A model generated the notes under the pieces. It saw only the letters and a program-made list of their open reading frames with translations, made no database searches and had not been told where the DNA came from. Both the position numbers and the translations under genes were made by a program. A stretch of 64,000 bases of DNA from Dama dama (taxonomy: Eukaryota; Chordata; Mammalia; Artiodactyla; Cervidae): NCBI RefSeq assembly GCF_033118175.1, contig NC_083693.1:56971981-57035980 (forward strand). Reading direction: 5' to 3'. Shown piece by piece: positions 36,301-42,540 of the stretch. Position 1 is the first letter of the stretch; every line of letters begins with the position of its first letter.

Positions 36301-37539
36301 ATCAGAAACATTAATTTTACTTTCTATTCATGTAGTAATACAATGGAGGAAAATTTTTCTCATCTTCTGTAAGTATACCATTATTTTTCCAAATTGGCAA
36401 GATTGCCAGCCATCAGTAATGAGGTCTCATCAGTAATGAGGCTTCAACTTGATTCATCTTAATAGATGTAGAATTACTTCTGTGTGTCAGTAATCAAGAA
36501 AATCATTGGCTTTTTGCAAACAGTCTTATGTTAAGACTAAAACTATTTGTATCTTTTTAGACAGAAATTGGGTACTATGTCAATTAGTAAAAATAATTAC
36601 AGTTTATGTTTTTGCGTTAAAATGACTGACTAAAGTATTTTAGAAAATCTTTTAAAATCCTTTTTCATAAGTAGCCCCCATGTAATCCTACTTATTTAAA
36701 ACCTAGAATGTGTTTATCATCATGTTTGGACTAATTGTTGAATTTATTAAAATTCCTCATAGCCTCACATTTGAGAAAAGAAATGATTATTGCTTTTATG
36801 ACTATCTGTTTCCATTTAGAACTACAGATTTCAGTAGGATAAATACATGGTTAACAAACACCAGGAAAAAGCCTGTCATTTGTCTGATAGAGTCATTCCT
36901 TCCCTCATTCCTCCTCTTTTTAAAGTTTAGAGTGAACTAAAATTAATTTTATTTGAAGAATTTCAAGACAGTTTTTGATATAACTGTAAATGTTTTAGGA
37001 TACTGTCAAATTAGATTTGGGAATTACTGATCTTAATTTTAAATCTGGTGAAAATTACATTACATGAAAGCTTTTTTGAGTTACTCTATTTTGAAATAAT
37101 TCTTCTCCTTTTTAAAAAGTGTTAAGATGTTAGATTTTCATAGGACAAAAACCTGCTGCTAAAATTAGTGATATTCCCTTTAATCACGTAAAGTTGAAGA
37201 GCATATGTTTTTCTCAGTGTTTTAAGAATTCATTTGTTAAATTAGGTAATTATTCTGGTGTCATCTTTTGAAAATAAAGATAGGTACTAGATGTTATAAG
37301 CTAATGATTTATTGGGGCCACAGTGTAGGTGCTGAAAGTTAAAACCTGTCTTTTACCAATCTCTTTGAACAGTGAGAAATGTCTATCCACCAAGAGGTTT
37401 TCCTCATTATCTTCTCCCGAGAGCTGGATTTTTCCCCCCACCCCCACATCCTGAAAGTAGAAGTGAGATCCCATCAGGGCTGATTCCACCTTCAAATGAG
37501 CCTACTACTGAGCATCCAGAGCCACCGCAAGAAACTTGA
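1285..37539 (+). CDS. MIA2: MIA2 (cTAGE5 part), 3' half of gene, 16 coding exons
   Basis: Seen: sixteen ORF segments, each bounded by AG and GT, join without a frame break (exon lengths 123,121,47,91,139,102,61,36,68,83,129,159,120,59,235,167 = 1740 nt) into 579 residues and a TGA. Residues 1 to about 280 are Glu/Lys/Leu/Gln-rich with heptad character, as in the cTAGE5 coiled coils. Residues about 290-579 are rich in Pro, Gly and Arg, with PPPP runs. Family knowledge: MIA2/cTAGE5 is an ER membrane protein at ER exit sites. It pairs with MIA3/TANGO1 to export large cargo (collagen, and lipoproteins for the long TALI form), binds Sec12 through its coiled coil, and binds Sec23/Sec24 through the proline-rich tail. 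The SH3-like domain (long form) and membrane segments would lie upstream of position 1. No inactivating mutation is seen. The next gene, FBXO33, converges from the right, as in human. Confidence 0.96.
1600..1654. repeat. (TG)n/(TA)n microsatellite
   Basis: Alternating GTGTGT and ATATAT blocks, about 55 bp. The rest of intron 1408-3455 is AT-rich unique sequence plus the two SINEs below. Confidence 0.9.
2172..2380 (+). mobile_element. Bov-tA type SINE
   Basis: Plus-strand copy starting GGGGGCTTCCTCAGTGTCTC and ending ACACGACTGAAGCGACTTAG. Diverged, with several indels. Confidence 0.9.
3009..3230 (+). mobile_element. Bov-tA type SINE
   Basis: Starts GGGCTTCCTTGGTGGCTCAG; full tRNA-like head and body; ends in GAGCGACTGACACTTT. 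MIA2 intron before exon b. Confidence 0.93.
3456..3576 (+). CDS. MIA2: MIA2 coding exon b
   Basis: The acceptor follows a T/C-rich tract (ends TCAAG at 3455); the donor is GTATTA at 3577. The exon is 121 nt, phase 0 in and phase 1 out. It encodes SLTERLRKMKDW and then an acidic stretch, GEDITDDDNLEWEM, typical of the break between cTAGE5 coiled-coil segments. The reading frame continues directly into the next exon through a split GAT (Asp). Confidence 0.94.
3824..4060 (+). mobile_element. Bov-tA type SINE with internal duplication
   Basis: Starts GGCTTCCCTGGTGGCTCAGT. The tRNA anticodon-arm region is partly doubled (two CCTGTAATG/CCTGCAAGG-like units). It ends with an A/C-rich tail, AACCACAACCACGACCAC. 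Confidence 0.9.
4627..4690 (-). mobile_element. Tail-only retrotransposition scar with 18-bp TSD
   Basis: AGAAATAATTATTTTTCT occurs perfectly at 4627-4644 and 4673-4690. Between them are 28 nt of T-rich sequence that on the minus strand is an A-rich LINE/SINE-like tail. No body sequence remains. Confidence 0.7.
5053..5099 (+). CDS. MIA2: MIA2 coding exon c
   Basis: A 47-nt exon between CACTATAG (ending 5052) and GTTTGC (from 5100). It completes the split Asp codon and encodes NQPKGALKKLIHAAK, phase 0 out. The donor departs from consensus after GT (TTTGC), so the splice site may be weak, but the frame and the family match are clear. Confidence 0.92.
5100..5846 (+). other. MIA2 intron without recognisable elements
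   Basis: 747 nt of AT-rich unique sequence between exons c and d. No repeat or RNA gene is seen. Confidence 0.6.
5847..5937 (+). CDS. MIA2: MIA2 coding exon d
   Basis: 91 nt, acceptor CTTTGAAG, donor GTAGAT. It encodes LRASLKTLEGERNQIYTQLS and then EVDKTKEELT, phase 1 out. This is charged coiled-coil sequence with a strong cTAGE5 family match. Confidence 0.95.
5938..8352 (+). other. MIA2 intron, mostly unique AT-rich sequence
   Basis: 2.4 kb with homopolymer runs (poly-A about 6507-6523) but no SINE or LINE that I can recognise. No coding signal on either strand. Confidence 0.55.
8353..8491 (+). CDS. MIA2: MIA2 coding exon e
   Basis: 139 nt, acceptor TTTTTCTGTAG, donor GTAATA. It encodes CIKNLQTEQASLQSENTQF and then a Gln/Lys-rich helix ending LYQENEMILH, with a split Arg codon. 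It enters in phase 1 and leaves in phase 2, consistent with both neighbours. Confidence 0.95.
8575..8770 (+). mobile_element. Bov-tA type SINE
   Basis: Starts GGCTTCCCTTGTGGCTCCGC and ends GAGTGACTTTCACTTTC. An imperfect direct repeat (TTATGTGATTATTTA / TTATGTGGTTATTCA) flanks it. Confidence 0.92.
9136..9237 (+). CDS. MIA2: MIA2 coding exon f
   Basis: 102 nt, acceptor TCTTTTAAG, donor GTATGA. It encodes KLTMEENYRLEKEEKLSKAD and then a helix ending ELETY. It is phase 2 in and out, with an Arg codon split into the next exon. Coiled coil. Confidence 0.95.
9238..10246 (+). other. MIA2 intron without recognisable elements
   Basis: 1.0 kb of AT-rich unique sequence. No repeat, RNA gene or additional exon seen. 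Confidence 0.55.
10247..10307 (+). CDS. MIA2: MIA2 coding exon g
   Basis: 61 nt, acceptor CTTTATAG, encoding KRAKDLEEELERTIHSYQGQ, phase 0 out. The donor GTATGT merges directly into a (TG)n repeat (10308-10336), so the intron's first bases are microsatellite sequence. Confidence 0.94.
10308..10336. repeat. (TG)n microsatellite overlapping a splice donor
   Basis: Starts with the GT donor of MIA2 exon g (GTATGTGTG...) and runs to about 10336. The length is probably polymorphic between animals. Confidence 0.92.
10610..10672 (+). mobile_element. ART2A/BovB-type 3' end fragment
   Basis: Only the 3' end of the ruminant retroposon is present: CATGGGGTCGCAAAGAGTCG then GACACGACTGAGCG and the GAACTGAACTGAACTGA repeat tail. 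Short 5'-truncated insertion. Confidence 0.85.
10930..10965 (+). CDS. MIA2: MIA2 coding exon h (36-nt microexon)
   Basis: Twelve codons, IISHEKKAHDNW, between CTTTTTCAG and a strong donor, GTAAGTATT. It is phase 0 on both sides, so skipping would keep the frame. The residues match the conserved cTAGE5/TANGO1 segment just before LAARTAERN. Confidence 0.93.
11280..11430 (+). mobile_element. MIR3-like ancient SINE
   Basis: Diverged match to the MIR-type middle/3' part (CTCATCTGTAAAACAATGGG, then GACTAGCTGAAG...CCTAGTTCTAAAAG). Confidence 0.6.
11640..11830 (+). mobile_element. MIR SINE
   Basis: GGGTCTGGAGTCA, CCTGGCTCTATCACTTACCA, ATTGTGATGACATTAAATAA and CACATAGTAGGCATTCAATA occur in the MIR order, sense strand. 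Confidence 0.8.
12096..12299 (-). mobile_element. MIR SINE
   Basis: Antisense MIR order: GATGTTTATTAGTATTGCAT, GGCAGTGTACTCAAAGGC, TGATGAGGAAACAGCCCTAG, GGTCACGTGATTAG. Confidence 0.72.
12289..12343 (-). mobile_element. Poly-A-only insertion with 18-bp TSD
   Basis: AGATTCTAAGTCTTATAC at 12289-12306 and AGATTCCAAGTCTTATAC at 12326-12343 (one mismatch) flank 19 nt, GT(17)A. It reads as a bare poly-A tail on the minus strand. Confidence 0.65.
14233..14300 (+). CDS. MIA2: MIA2 coding exon i
   Basis: 68 nt, acceptor TTCCTTAAG, donor GTAAGTATC. It encodes LAARTAERNLNDLRKENAHN and RQ, then a split Lys codon (phase 2 out). It is the last strongly charged coiled-coil exon but one. Confidence 0.95.
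14301..15521 (+). other. MIA2 intron i-j
   Basis: Mostly AT-rich unique sequence. A diverged MIR3-like stretch lies at about 15090-15255 (CTCATTTTCCTTAGTTGTAA, GGGCCCTTCACGATC). Nothing else recognised. Confidence 0.5.
15522..15604 (+). CDS. MIA2: MIA2 coding exon j
   Basis: 83 nt, acceptor TTATTTGCAG, donor GTAGTT. It encodes LTETEFKIELLEKDPYALDV followed by PNTAFGR, phase 1 out. The motif LEKDPYALDVPNTAFGR marks the end of the coiled coil in the cTAGE5/TANGO1 family and the start of the proline-rich region. Confidence 0.96.
16357..16428 (+). CDS. Candidate cassette exon of MIA2 (24 codons)
   Basis: Seen: AAATAG precedes 16357 and GTAAAT follows 16428. The 72-nt interval is open in the phase set by the upstream exon (phase 1 in and out) and would insert GTKSGVEGVTQKEFLSESNA plus KMSQ between the AFGR end and the EHSPYG start. 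The tract before the acceptor is poor in pyrimidines, as is common for alternative exons. I infer an alternative exon; it could also be a chance open segment. It lies in the 1.6-kb intron between two certain exons. Confidence 0.5.
17215..17343 (+). CDS. MIA2: MIA2 coding exon k, start of proline-rich region
   Basis: 129 nt, acceptor ATTATTCCAG, donor GTATAT. It encodes EHSPYGPSPLGRPSPEMR, then a hydrophobic/proline stretch (LSPPTLLEGPLRLSPLLPGG) and a Gly run. It is phase 1 in and out. The family's proline-rich region binds Sec23/Sec24 of the COPII coat. Confidence 0.96.
17344..20293 (+). other. MIA2 intron k-l (2.9 kb)
   Basis: AT-rich, no clear SINE. Short A-rich runs near 19139-19160. I see no coding or RNA feature on either strand. 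Confidence 0.5.
20294..20452 (+). CDS. MIA2: MIA2 coding exon l
   Basis: 159 nt, acceptor CTTTAATTAG, donor GTATGG. It encodes SRGPGNPLDHPITNERGE and then a Ser/Asp/Arg-rich linker with SLSPPWEQDRRMM. It is phase 1 in and out, so it is a symmetrical exon. SRGPGNPLDH is a block shared with TANGO1. Confidence 0.96.
20680..20945. mobile_element. Possible old LINE-type repeat
   Basis: Contains phrases common in ancient mammalian repeats (AGAAAGTTCAAACAATGGAG, CCCTTGTCATCTTAAGCATG). Family not assigned; weak call. Confidence 0.3.
21321..21441 (+). mobile_element. L2 LINE 3' end
   Basis: Classic L2 end order: TTCACTGCTGTATCTCCAGA, ACCTAGAACAGTGCTGAGCC, TAAATATTTGTTGAATGAAT. Confidence 0.85.
21684..21725. 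repeat. (GT)n(TA)n microsatellite
   Basis: Uninterrupted GTGTGT followed by ATACATACACATATATATA, directly upstream of the CHR SINE. Confidence 0.88.
21728..21913 (-). mobile_element. CHR-type tRNA-derived SINE
   Basis: The reverse strand begins GATTTCCCTGGTGGTTCAGT and carries the CHR body (plus strand GGGATCTTAGTTCCCTGATC, TTTGGCTGCATTAGTCCTTA). This family is shared by ruminants and whales. Confidence 0.85.
22012..22253 (+). mobile_element. MER5A-like hAT element split by an L1 tail
   Basis: The left part (AATCTAGGGGACTT, AATGCAAATGCCTGGGTTTC) and right part (AATCTCTGGAGGTAAGATCT, AAAAACCACTAAT) match the two halves of MER5A. Between them, about 22107-22158 is antisense L1 3' sequence (TTCATTGAAGTATAGTTGAT). 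Confidence 0.65.
22613..22818 (+). mobile_element. Bov-tA type SINE
   Basis: Starts AGCTTTCCTGGTGGCTTAGT; full length; ends GATTGAGCAACTAAACAAC. Confidence 0.93.
23297..23479 (+). mobile_element. Bov-tA type SINE lacking the 5' head
   Basis: Begins at the tRNA D-arm (AAAGAGAAGAATCTGCCTGC) and runs to CACAACTGAGTGACCATAAG. 5'-truncated. Confidence 0.88.
23481..23915 (+). mobile_element. Old L1 3' UTR
   Basis: L1 3' end phrases in order: TAGAACTAGAAAACAGATTA, AGGGATGGTGGAGGGAG, GGGTAAAGGGTATGCAGGAA, TTATTTTTGCAGCTCTCTG, ending in an A-rich tail. Confidence 0.65.
24715..24892 (-). mobile_element. Bov-tA type SINE, diverged
   Basis: Plus strand reads GTCACTCAGTCATGTCCATT, CATGGACTGTAACCC, GTGGGTTGCCATTTCCTACT, ATTGAACCCATATCTTCTGC. 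The 5' head is missing. Confidence 0.87.
25743..25903 (+). other. Terminal-exon-like block of unknown origin in MIA2 intron
   Basis: Seen: a pyrimidine tract (TTTTTATCTCTCTTTTTTT) and AAAAAG end at 25742. The following 161 nt is open in two frames. In MIA2 phase (1) it would read AMQKTYTANLMRTVLNFTLR and so on, ending TGVDFYITGSDL and TAG at 25901-25903. In another frame it reads YAEDIYSQLDEDSSKFYLER and so on, to a TGA at 25894-25896. Sequence after it resembles a 3' UTR, with an AATAAA at about 26347. It could be an alternative last exon of MIA2 or an old retrocopy fragment of another gene. I do not recognise either reading. Confidence 0.3.
26440..26835. repeat. Purine-rich unclassified (possibly ancient) repeat
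   Basis: G/A-rich sequence (GGAAGGAAGGCAGAGCAACT, GGGAGGGGATTGTCAAGAGA) similar in style to the block at 33.3-34.3 kb. Family not identified. Confidence 0.3.
26837..27042 (+). mobile_element. Bov-tA type SINE
   Basis: Starts TAGGCTTCCCAGGTGGTACT; ends GACTGAGCACACA. An imperfect TSD (AGTCGATACTGTA / AGTCAATACTATA) flanks it. Confidence 0.92.
27090..27230 (-). mobile_element. MIR SINE fragment
   Basis: Antisense MIR order: GATGCTTACTTTGTGCCAGA, AAGAGCTTTATATTAATCAT, CCCATTTTACAGGTGAAGA. Confidence 0.75.
27270..27312. repeat. (TA)n(TG)n microsatellite
   Basis: TATATATATG followed by about 17 TG units. Confidence 0.92.
27381..27451 (-). mobile_element. SINE head-only insertion with perfect 15-bp TSD
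   Basis: CTATTCTGTTTCCTT occurs at 27381-27395 and 27437-27451. The 41 nt between (27396-27436) is, on the minus strand, only the tRNA-like 5' head of a Bov-tA SINE (TTTCCCCGGTGGCTCAGAGG... to CCACCTGC), stopping in the anticodon-arm region with no poly-A tail. Confidence 0.75.
27590..28560 (-). mobile_element. Old L1 ORF2/3' region
   Basis: Antisense L1M-type phrases in order: GAACATTCAGGGTGTTTTCA, ACTAACAGTGCTGCAGTTAA, CTTTTCATGTTTATTGGTCA, CTTCTAAAAATTTAATATTT, CAGAGCCATAATCTATCC. Heavily diverged, no intact frame. Confidence 0.65.
29059..29111. repeat. Alternating purine-pyrimidine (TATG/TACA) tract
   Basis: ATGTGTGTGTTTATGTATGT then ACATGTACATATATACATGT: a Z-DNA-prone, partly palindromic tract. 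Confidence 0.75.
29150..29370 (+). mobile_element. L2 LINE 3' region
   Basis: Diverged L2 order: GGCAAGCTTTACCTTCTCTG, ATAAGGGCACAGATTGTATT, TGATGCCTGGCACATAAGAG. Confidence 0.65.
29715..29985 (-). mobile_element. BOV-A2 dimeric SINE
   Basis: Two tandem Bov-A monomers in minus orientation (about 29718-29851 and 29852-29983), each reading TCCTCTGTCCACGGGATTCT and AAGAATACTGGAGTGGGT, preceded by the complement of the (CAG)n-like A2 tail (CTGCTGCTGCTGTTGCTGCT). Confidence 0.93.
30999..31022. repeat. (TATC)n/(TA)n microsatellite
   Basis: Four to five TATC units followed by TATATATA, about 260 nt upstream of MIA2 exon m. Confidence 0.85.
31284..31403 (+). CDS. MIA2: MIA2 coding exon m
   Basis: 120 nt after a 10.8-kb intron, acceptor TTTTCTAG, donor GTAAGA. 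It encodes GQPYPDPVLPQRQDRFYSNS and then GRLSGPAELRSFNMPSLDK. It is symmetrical, phase 1. Confidence 0.96.
32833..33030 (-). mobile_element. MIR SINE
   Basis: Antisense MIR order: CTCAGTAAATATTTATTGAA, TTTATAGATGAAGAAATCAA, GGATTTGATACCCTGTCTGA, CTCCAGAGCCATGGTCTTGA. Confidence 0.8.
33120..34260. repeat. G/A-rich block resembling an ancient mammal-wide repeat
   Basis: Phrases such as ATCAGATCAGACCTGCATTT, TTCTGGTTGTGTTATGG and CATTCAAGTAGGCACTTCAA are of a type seen in old dispersed mammalian repeats, but I cannot name the family. There is no conserved reading frame. It may also be partly unique sequence. Confidence 0.35.
34951..35040. repeat. Purine (GA)-rich low-complexity tract
   Basis: About 90 nt almost purely A and G on the plus strand (AAGGAAGGAAAGATGAGAGA, GGAAAGGAAAGGAAGG). 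Sits in the MIA2 intron before exon n; the flanks 34260-35280 show no recognised element. Confidence 0.85.
35310..35368 (+). CDS. MIA2: MIA2 coding exon n
   Basis: 59 nt, acceptor TTATTTTTAG, donor GTAAGTATT. It encodes DGPVSSEMESSRNESKDDLG, phase 0 out. A short acidic/serine linker inside the proline-rich tail. Confidence 0.94.
36027..36261 (+). CDS. MIA2: MIA2 coding exon o, main proline-rich exon
   Basis: 235 nt, acceptor TTTGTTGTAG, donor GTATGC. It begins NLNVPDSSLP and holds the densest proline runs (FVPPPRPP, FPPPPPGSMYG, FPGPPPPPF). This is the core of the COPII inner-coat binding segment known for TANGO1/cTAGE5. It leaves in phase 1: the next residue, Met, is an ATG split across the intron. 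Confidence 0.96.
37373..37539 (+). CDS. MIA2: MIA2 terminal coding exon
   Basis: 167 coding nt after CTTTGAACAG, completing the split Met and encoding RNVYPPRGFPHYLLPRAG, more PPPP runs, and the C-terminus NEPTTEHPEPPQET with TGA at 37537-37539. The end matches the C-terminus known for cTAGE5 in other mammals. Confidence 0.97.
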
Positions 37540-37930
37540 CCATATTGTGGGTCTCTCTTCAAAAGCGATTTTGACTTCTCTCTCATTTTCAGTTTAAGTA
37601 ACTGCTGTTACTTAAGTGAGTATACTTTTGCTCAAATTGAAGCTTAATGGAATTATAATTCTCAGGATAGTATTTTGTAAATAAAGATGATTTAAATATG
37701 AATCTTATGAGTAAATTATTTCCATTTTATTTTGTTCTAGATGGTATAATTAATTCACCCACTATAACATAAACAATAAAGAGAGTTTTATATATGTAAT
37801 CTTGCAGTTGGGGATATTTTAAACTCCAAAGGCTGTGCGTCTTTATGCCAAGAACTGTATTTACTATGGTTGCAGACAAATGTGAAAGTAACTTTATGCC
37901 AAATTAAATAAATTTTGATTGATTTAAAGA
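37540..37930 (+). other. MIA2: MIA2 3' UTR with three candidate poly(A) signals
   Basis: AT-rich sequence after the stop codon. AATAAA occurs at 37680-37685, 37775-37780 and 37907-37912, so transcripts of about 0.16, 0.25 and 0.4 kb 3' UTR are possible. Which is used cannot be told from sequence; longer forms are also possible. Confidence 0.6.
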
Positions 37931-40010
37931 CTTGATTGGCATTGATAATAATAAAATCAGCTAGTTTTTTCATAAATATGGCTCCATTAGTTAGTTTTTT
38001 TTTTTTACTTCTACCAATGGCTTTGAGGCTAAAAATAATACTTTGAATCTTTCGCATTCAGTTATCTTAACCAAAACTGTGCCCTTTTCTTATAAATAGA
38101 CATGAATGACCCAGTGCAAAAAGTTAATACACTTAAATATCATATTTTAAACCCAGGATATTGTCTAATGGCAAATTTCAGAATTTGGATATTCTTAGTT
38201 AATTCACTGATTTCCTGTGCAGCTTTTTTTTCTTGTTTTTCTCTTCATTTGTAAGATATTTACTGTTTTTAGTGGGGAAATGTTGAGATTTACTCTACGA
38301 TAGCTGTATTGAGGCAGTGTGTCATTTTGAACTTTGAACTCAGTATCTTTAGAATGTCTCTGTAACTCGGGTTTGTATTCTGTTGTTAGTCATCTTGCAC
38401 ATTAATATGATTATGAAAGGAAAGGCAATTAAGTATAGCTAATATTACACTATTTATATTGAAAAGTTGATTGGTTTCAGTTGTTTACTTGGGTTTTTTC
38501 CTTCAGTGCCAAGAGACTGAAGATTAAATATTCTTGAACAAAGCAGTGATGCATTATAATTGGAACACTTCATACCAGCATTCCCCCAGATGTTCTTTGA
38601 AATGCTGTTCTTGTGAAGCATTTACACTCTGTCTCCATTTTTACCCCTGCCATAGAAAAAAGGCTAAAAAGAAAGGCTGCATGTTAAATGCTTGGATAAA
38701 ATAATAAGTAGAATGAGGACCAAAAAGCATCATTATATTCAGTATTTTTTTTTTTAAAGATGGAAAGGGAAAGAAGAGAAATGTAAAAGGAGTAATGTGG
38801 AAGGTGGTAATCAAGTAAATAAAATTTTTTTTGCCCTGGGGTAGGAAAGACTTGTCTTGGCTTAAGACAGGAGAGAGGAGAAAGCAAATCAAACATAACA
38901 GAGAGAATGGTAATAAACCAAGGAGGCAGATGAGCGCATGGTGGGAGGCAGGAGACTTGATGTGGGCTGAGTGGTCTAAAATACTTTGGGATTCCAGAAT
39001 AAAGAAACATAAGTAGTTTAAAAATGTTTTATTAAGGTAATAGAAACAACTGGGAGTAAATCAAATAATAGAATTTAAGGATCAATTTCAAGTTTTCCCC
39101 ATTTATTCCTTATGCCCAGTTATACATCCTAGACATTTTCTCTTTTTTTTTTTTTAACTTTTTTTTTTCCTTTTTAATTCTGGTGATTTTAGAATTTTAG
39201 AAGATATACATATAATCTATGAACTTACATTTATTAGTTTGTATGTGTATTGATTCCTTGAGATGAAATTGGGACTTAATGCACTTGTACTATTCTCATC
39301 CCTGTTTTCCTTTCTTCTTCATGTTTGATATTTATCCCAGTTAAAGTTTTCTATTGTTGCTTTTGCAATTTTTAATGTATTTAAACCTCTATTAGTATAT
39401 CTCTTTTTTAAATTATTTATTTTTGGCCATGCTGGGTCTTTGTTGTTATGTGGGCTTTTCTCTATATTTTAGGAATATATCCCTGAAGAATTATCCTTCT
39501 CCCCTGTCCCAAATACCCTGTTTTATAGGGTTGCTATGAGAACTACATAAAATACATTATTGTGAAGTAGTTAAAAATATGCTTGGTACACAGTAAATAT
39601 TCACTTTCTATCAGTCATGATATTTCTTAGCTAATAACTGTGTTTCTTAGAAAATTTCACTTAAGTATTTCTTGATTAAAATCCATTCTTTTAAACACAA
39701 ATATTTATTTTAACCATCTTGTGTGAAAAGATTTCCAAGATATTATTAAGTGTTCTATTAACTCACTACAGAGATATTTTGAATATATTTTTATATTGTT
39801 TCAGAGTCATTGCATTTATCATTACAGTGTATTTAAAGCTTGTTATGGGGTTGTTTAGGTCTATTTCAAGTTTCTTCACAATGACTTAAGATTAGTTATA
39901 TTCTTTTTTGAGGATTGTAAACTTCTGCCTTCCACAGTCATTTATTCTCTCCACTTCTAATCTACTGGAGACAAAGAAACAAACAGACTTACTAGAATTA
40001 TGCTGAACAT

Positions 40011-40042
40011 AAGAACAAATAAAAAAAAAAAAAAGAACAAAT
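40011..40042 (+). repeat. Poly-A run flanked by a 10-bp direct repeat
   Basis: AAGAACAAAT at 40011-40020 and 40033-40042 flank 12 A residues. It may be a tail-only retroposition scar or local slippage. Confidence 0.4.
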
Positions 40043-40402
40043 GAGCTGGAAGGAAACAAGTGGCTCTACTGAATTTGATGCCTTTTAGTACAGTTAATAA
40101 TCTCCCACAAACCTTTTACATTTACTTGTGGATTCTTGGCCATACTCCAAATAGCTGAGGTTGTTTTCTGTAACAATTATGTAAAGAATACTCCTTTACC
40201 TAGAGAGCAAATTTAACATTTGCCTTAATTTTTTTCAAGAAAAAAAAAAAAGTTCCAGATACAGTTGTCCTCATGTTATAGAGGTAAGTACTCTTGTGAA
40301 AAGAGAGTGATGGTTTTTTGTTTTTCCAGTTAAATGTGTTTATGTATAGTATATAGGTTTATTTTTCCTGCCTTTCAAAAATGTACATCAATAATGTCTT
40401 TA

Positions 40403-40445
40403 TATATATATATATATATGTATACACACACACACACACACACAC
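40403..40445. repeat. (TA)n(CA)n microsatellite
   Basis: TATATATATATATATATG then TATACACACACACACACACA. Confidence 0.92.
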
Positions 40446-40707
40446 ATGTATATCGTTTAGAAGTTGCCTTTTTTTTACCTCAACATTATTTGGAGATCCA
40501 TCATGTTAATAAATGGAGGTCAGGTTAGTTCATTCTGACCACTGTGTGGTATTCCACTCGTGGCTTTGCCAGAGTAACTCTATTCTGTTATTAATGGTCA
40601 TTAGGTTGCTGCTGATTTTTCATTGTAAATAATGTGGAAATAAGCCTGTTAATATTTCTTGTCACAGAAGCTATAGTTTTCAAACTGGGGTACACCCCCT
40701 GAGGGGC

Positions 40708-40915
40708 TTCCCTGGTGGTAAAGAATCTGCCTGCCAGTGCAGGAGACACAGGTTTAATCTTTGGGTCAGAAAGACGCTTTGAAGGAATGACAACCCAGTC
40801 CATCATTCTTGCCTAGGAAATCCCACGGGGGGAGAGAGGGGCCTGGCGGTCTACAATCCACGGGGTGACAAGAGTCAGACACGACTTAGTGACTAAACAC
40901 CACCACCAGCCCCCC
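40708..40915 (+). mobile_element. Bov-tA type SINE
   Basis: Starts GGGCTTCCCTGGTGGTAAAG with a shortened D-arm; ends GACTAAACACCACCACCAG. Confidence 0.92.
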
Positions 40916-41579
40916 AGAGTATGGGAAAAAATTTCCAAATGTTATGCGGGTATGCTTCTAGGAAAATTCACAGAATTCACTTCCATCTGTGTACTGCTTA
41001 ACTGCTATTCTGCCTAGAAAGAACTTATGAACAAGTTCAGGTTCTCCTTTCCTTTTCTTCATTTTGCAGGTTACCCTTCTCCCATGTATAAAATGAGCAC
41101 ATACCTTTAACCTTCTAGTCTTATGATGATGCATCCAACTAAGGTGTGTAAACCTTTGGAGCTAAAGGCAGTTTGAGATATTGGTGTCAGTGATGAGAAA
41201 GTGAATTAATGATTGTTTTCAACTGTTGACCTATATAAAATAACTTCTGATAATAGGACAGTGCTTTGTTTGGTCCTGAAAACTCAGAAGTTGAAGAATG
41301 AGTGACATTGCTGTAACAAAACTCTCATCTACTTATATATGTGAAACATTTTTTTATCATTTGTGTTTATAAAAATGAAAATAAAATTGAGTGGATGATG
41401 AATCTGACTTATTTTCAGGAATAAGTAATAATATTTGTATTTTTGATCAATTATATTTAATAGGTATGAAATCTAGGACAAAAAATGTAATGGCCTTTAA
41501 GAAAATCACATTTTAAACTCTTTTGTTGCAGAAAATATGTAAGTAATCAATAATTGTAAAATGTGAGGAAACTGTATGT

Positions 41580-42540
41580 GGCCCCTTAAAGCTGAGGTGG
41601 GCACTCATGGTAGGACAGACTCAGAAGGGCTTCAGTCCTCTTTGGTGAAGGTATGTTTCAGCCCCCAGGACAGCAGAGATAGATCACTGGTTCCACAAGG
41701 CCTGAGCTAGTCTGGAGATGCTCAGCAAGCAATAGGCTGAGCAGGGTGCAGGTGGGGAGGAGGCCAACAGCAACTACTGGCCCTGGGTGTGCAGTGAGCG
41801 TGTGGACACCAGGGATGGAGAGGCCTGCAGAGCGCGTGTGGGCCACGTGACATGCAGGGCAGGGAACGGGAGTCCAGTGCGGGCAGGAAGCACATGAGCT
41901 TCACAGCCTGTGACAGTGGTCAGGCGGAGGCTGCAAGGTAGCAGAGGGACCACGGCTGGGGGAGGCTACACCGGGAGTCTTACAGCCAGGCTGCCTACCC
42001 TGGAACCTACGTGATAAACTTTGCCTTCTACCGTGTCCCTCTTGGCCCTTTCTGAACAACACTGTTCTGACTTTAAAGGTGTGTTACTCAAAGGAGTTCC
42101 ATTATTGGAGAGCATACATTGAAGGGTGCATTCAGAGCTGAGGCAGCAAATTAATAACTTATATGATATATAGGTTTAAGTGGGAAAATGATGTAAAATT
42201 TCCAAATGATCAAGACCTTATTGCATTTTTAAAATAGATGAATGGTAGTAGGTATGGAATCACGACGGTATTGTATTTACCCGAGTGGTGTGTACTTGTA
42301 ATTGTACCCAGGCACCCACTTCTCCCTTGCCAGATGCAGTGTTCTGCTGTCCACACACGGACAATGGGGACCTATGAAGCTGGGAAAGAAGTATGCTCCA
42401 GGTGTTTGAAGAGCAGGTAGGAAGTCCAGGTGTGAAATTCCAGATGTAGCTGGTGAGTGTGAGGAGGGGGGTGTTGGGGGCTGGAAGTGGGAGCGGGGCT
42501 TCCTGCAGGCCTTGAATTGCTTTCATATAAATCAGGTATT
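41580..42540. other. GC-richer unclassified intergenic patch
   Basis: Clearly higher in G+C than its surroundings (GAGGCCTGCAGAGCGCGTGT, GACCACGGCTGGGGGAGGCT). No recognised gene; the short open frames here have no family match or splice context. Could be an old repeat or a regulatory block. Confidence 0.4.
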
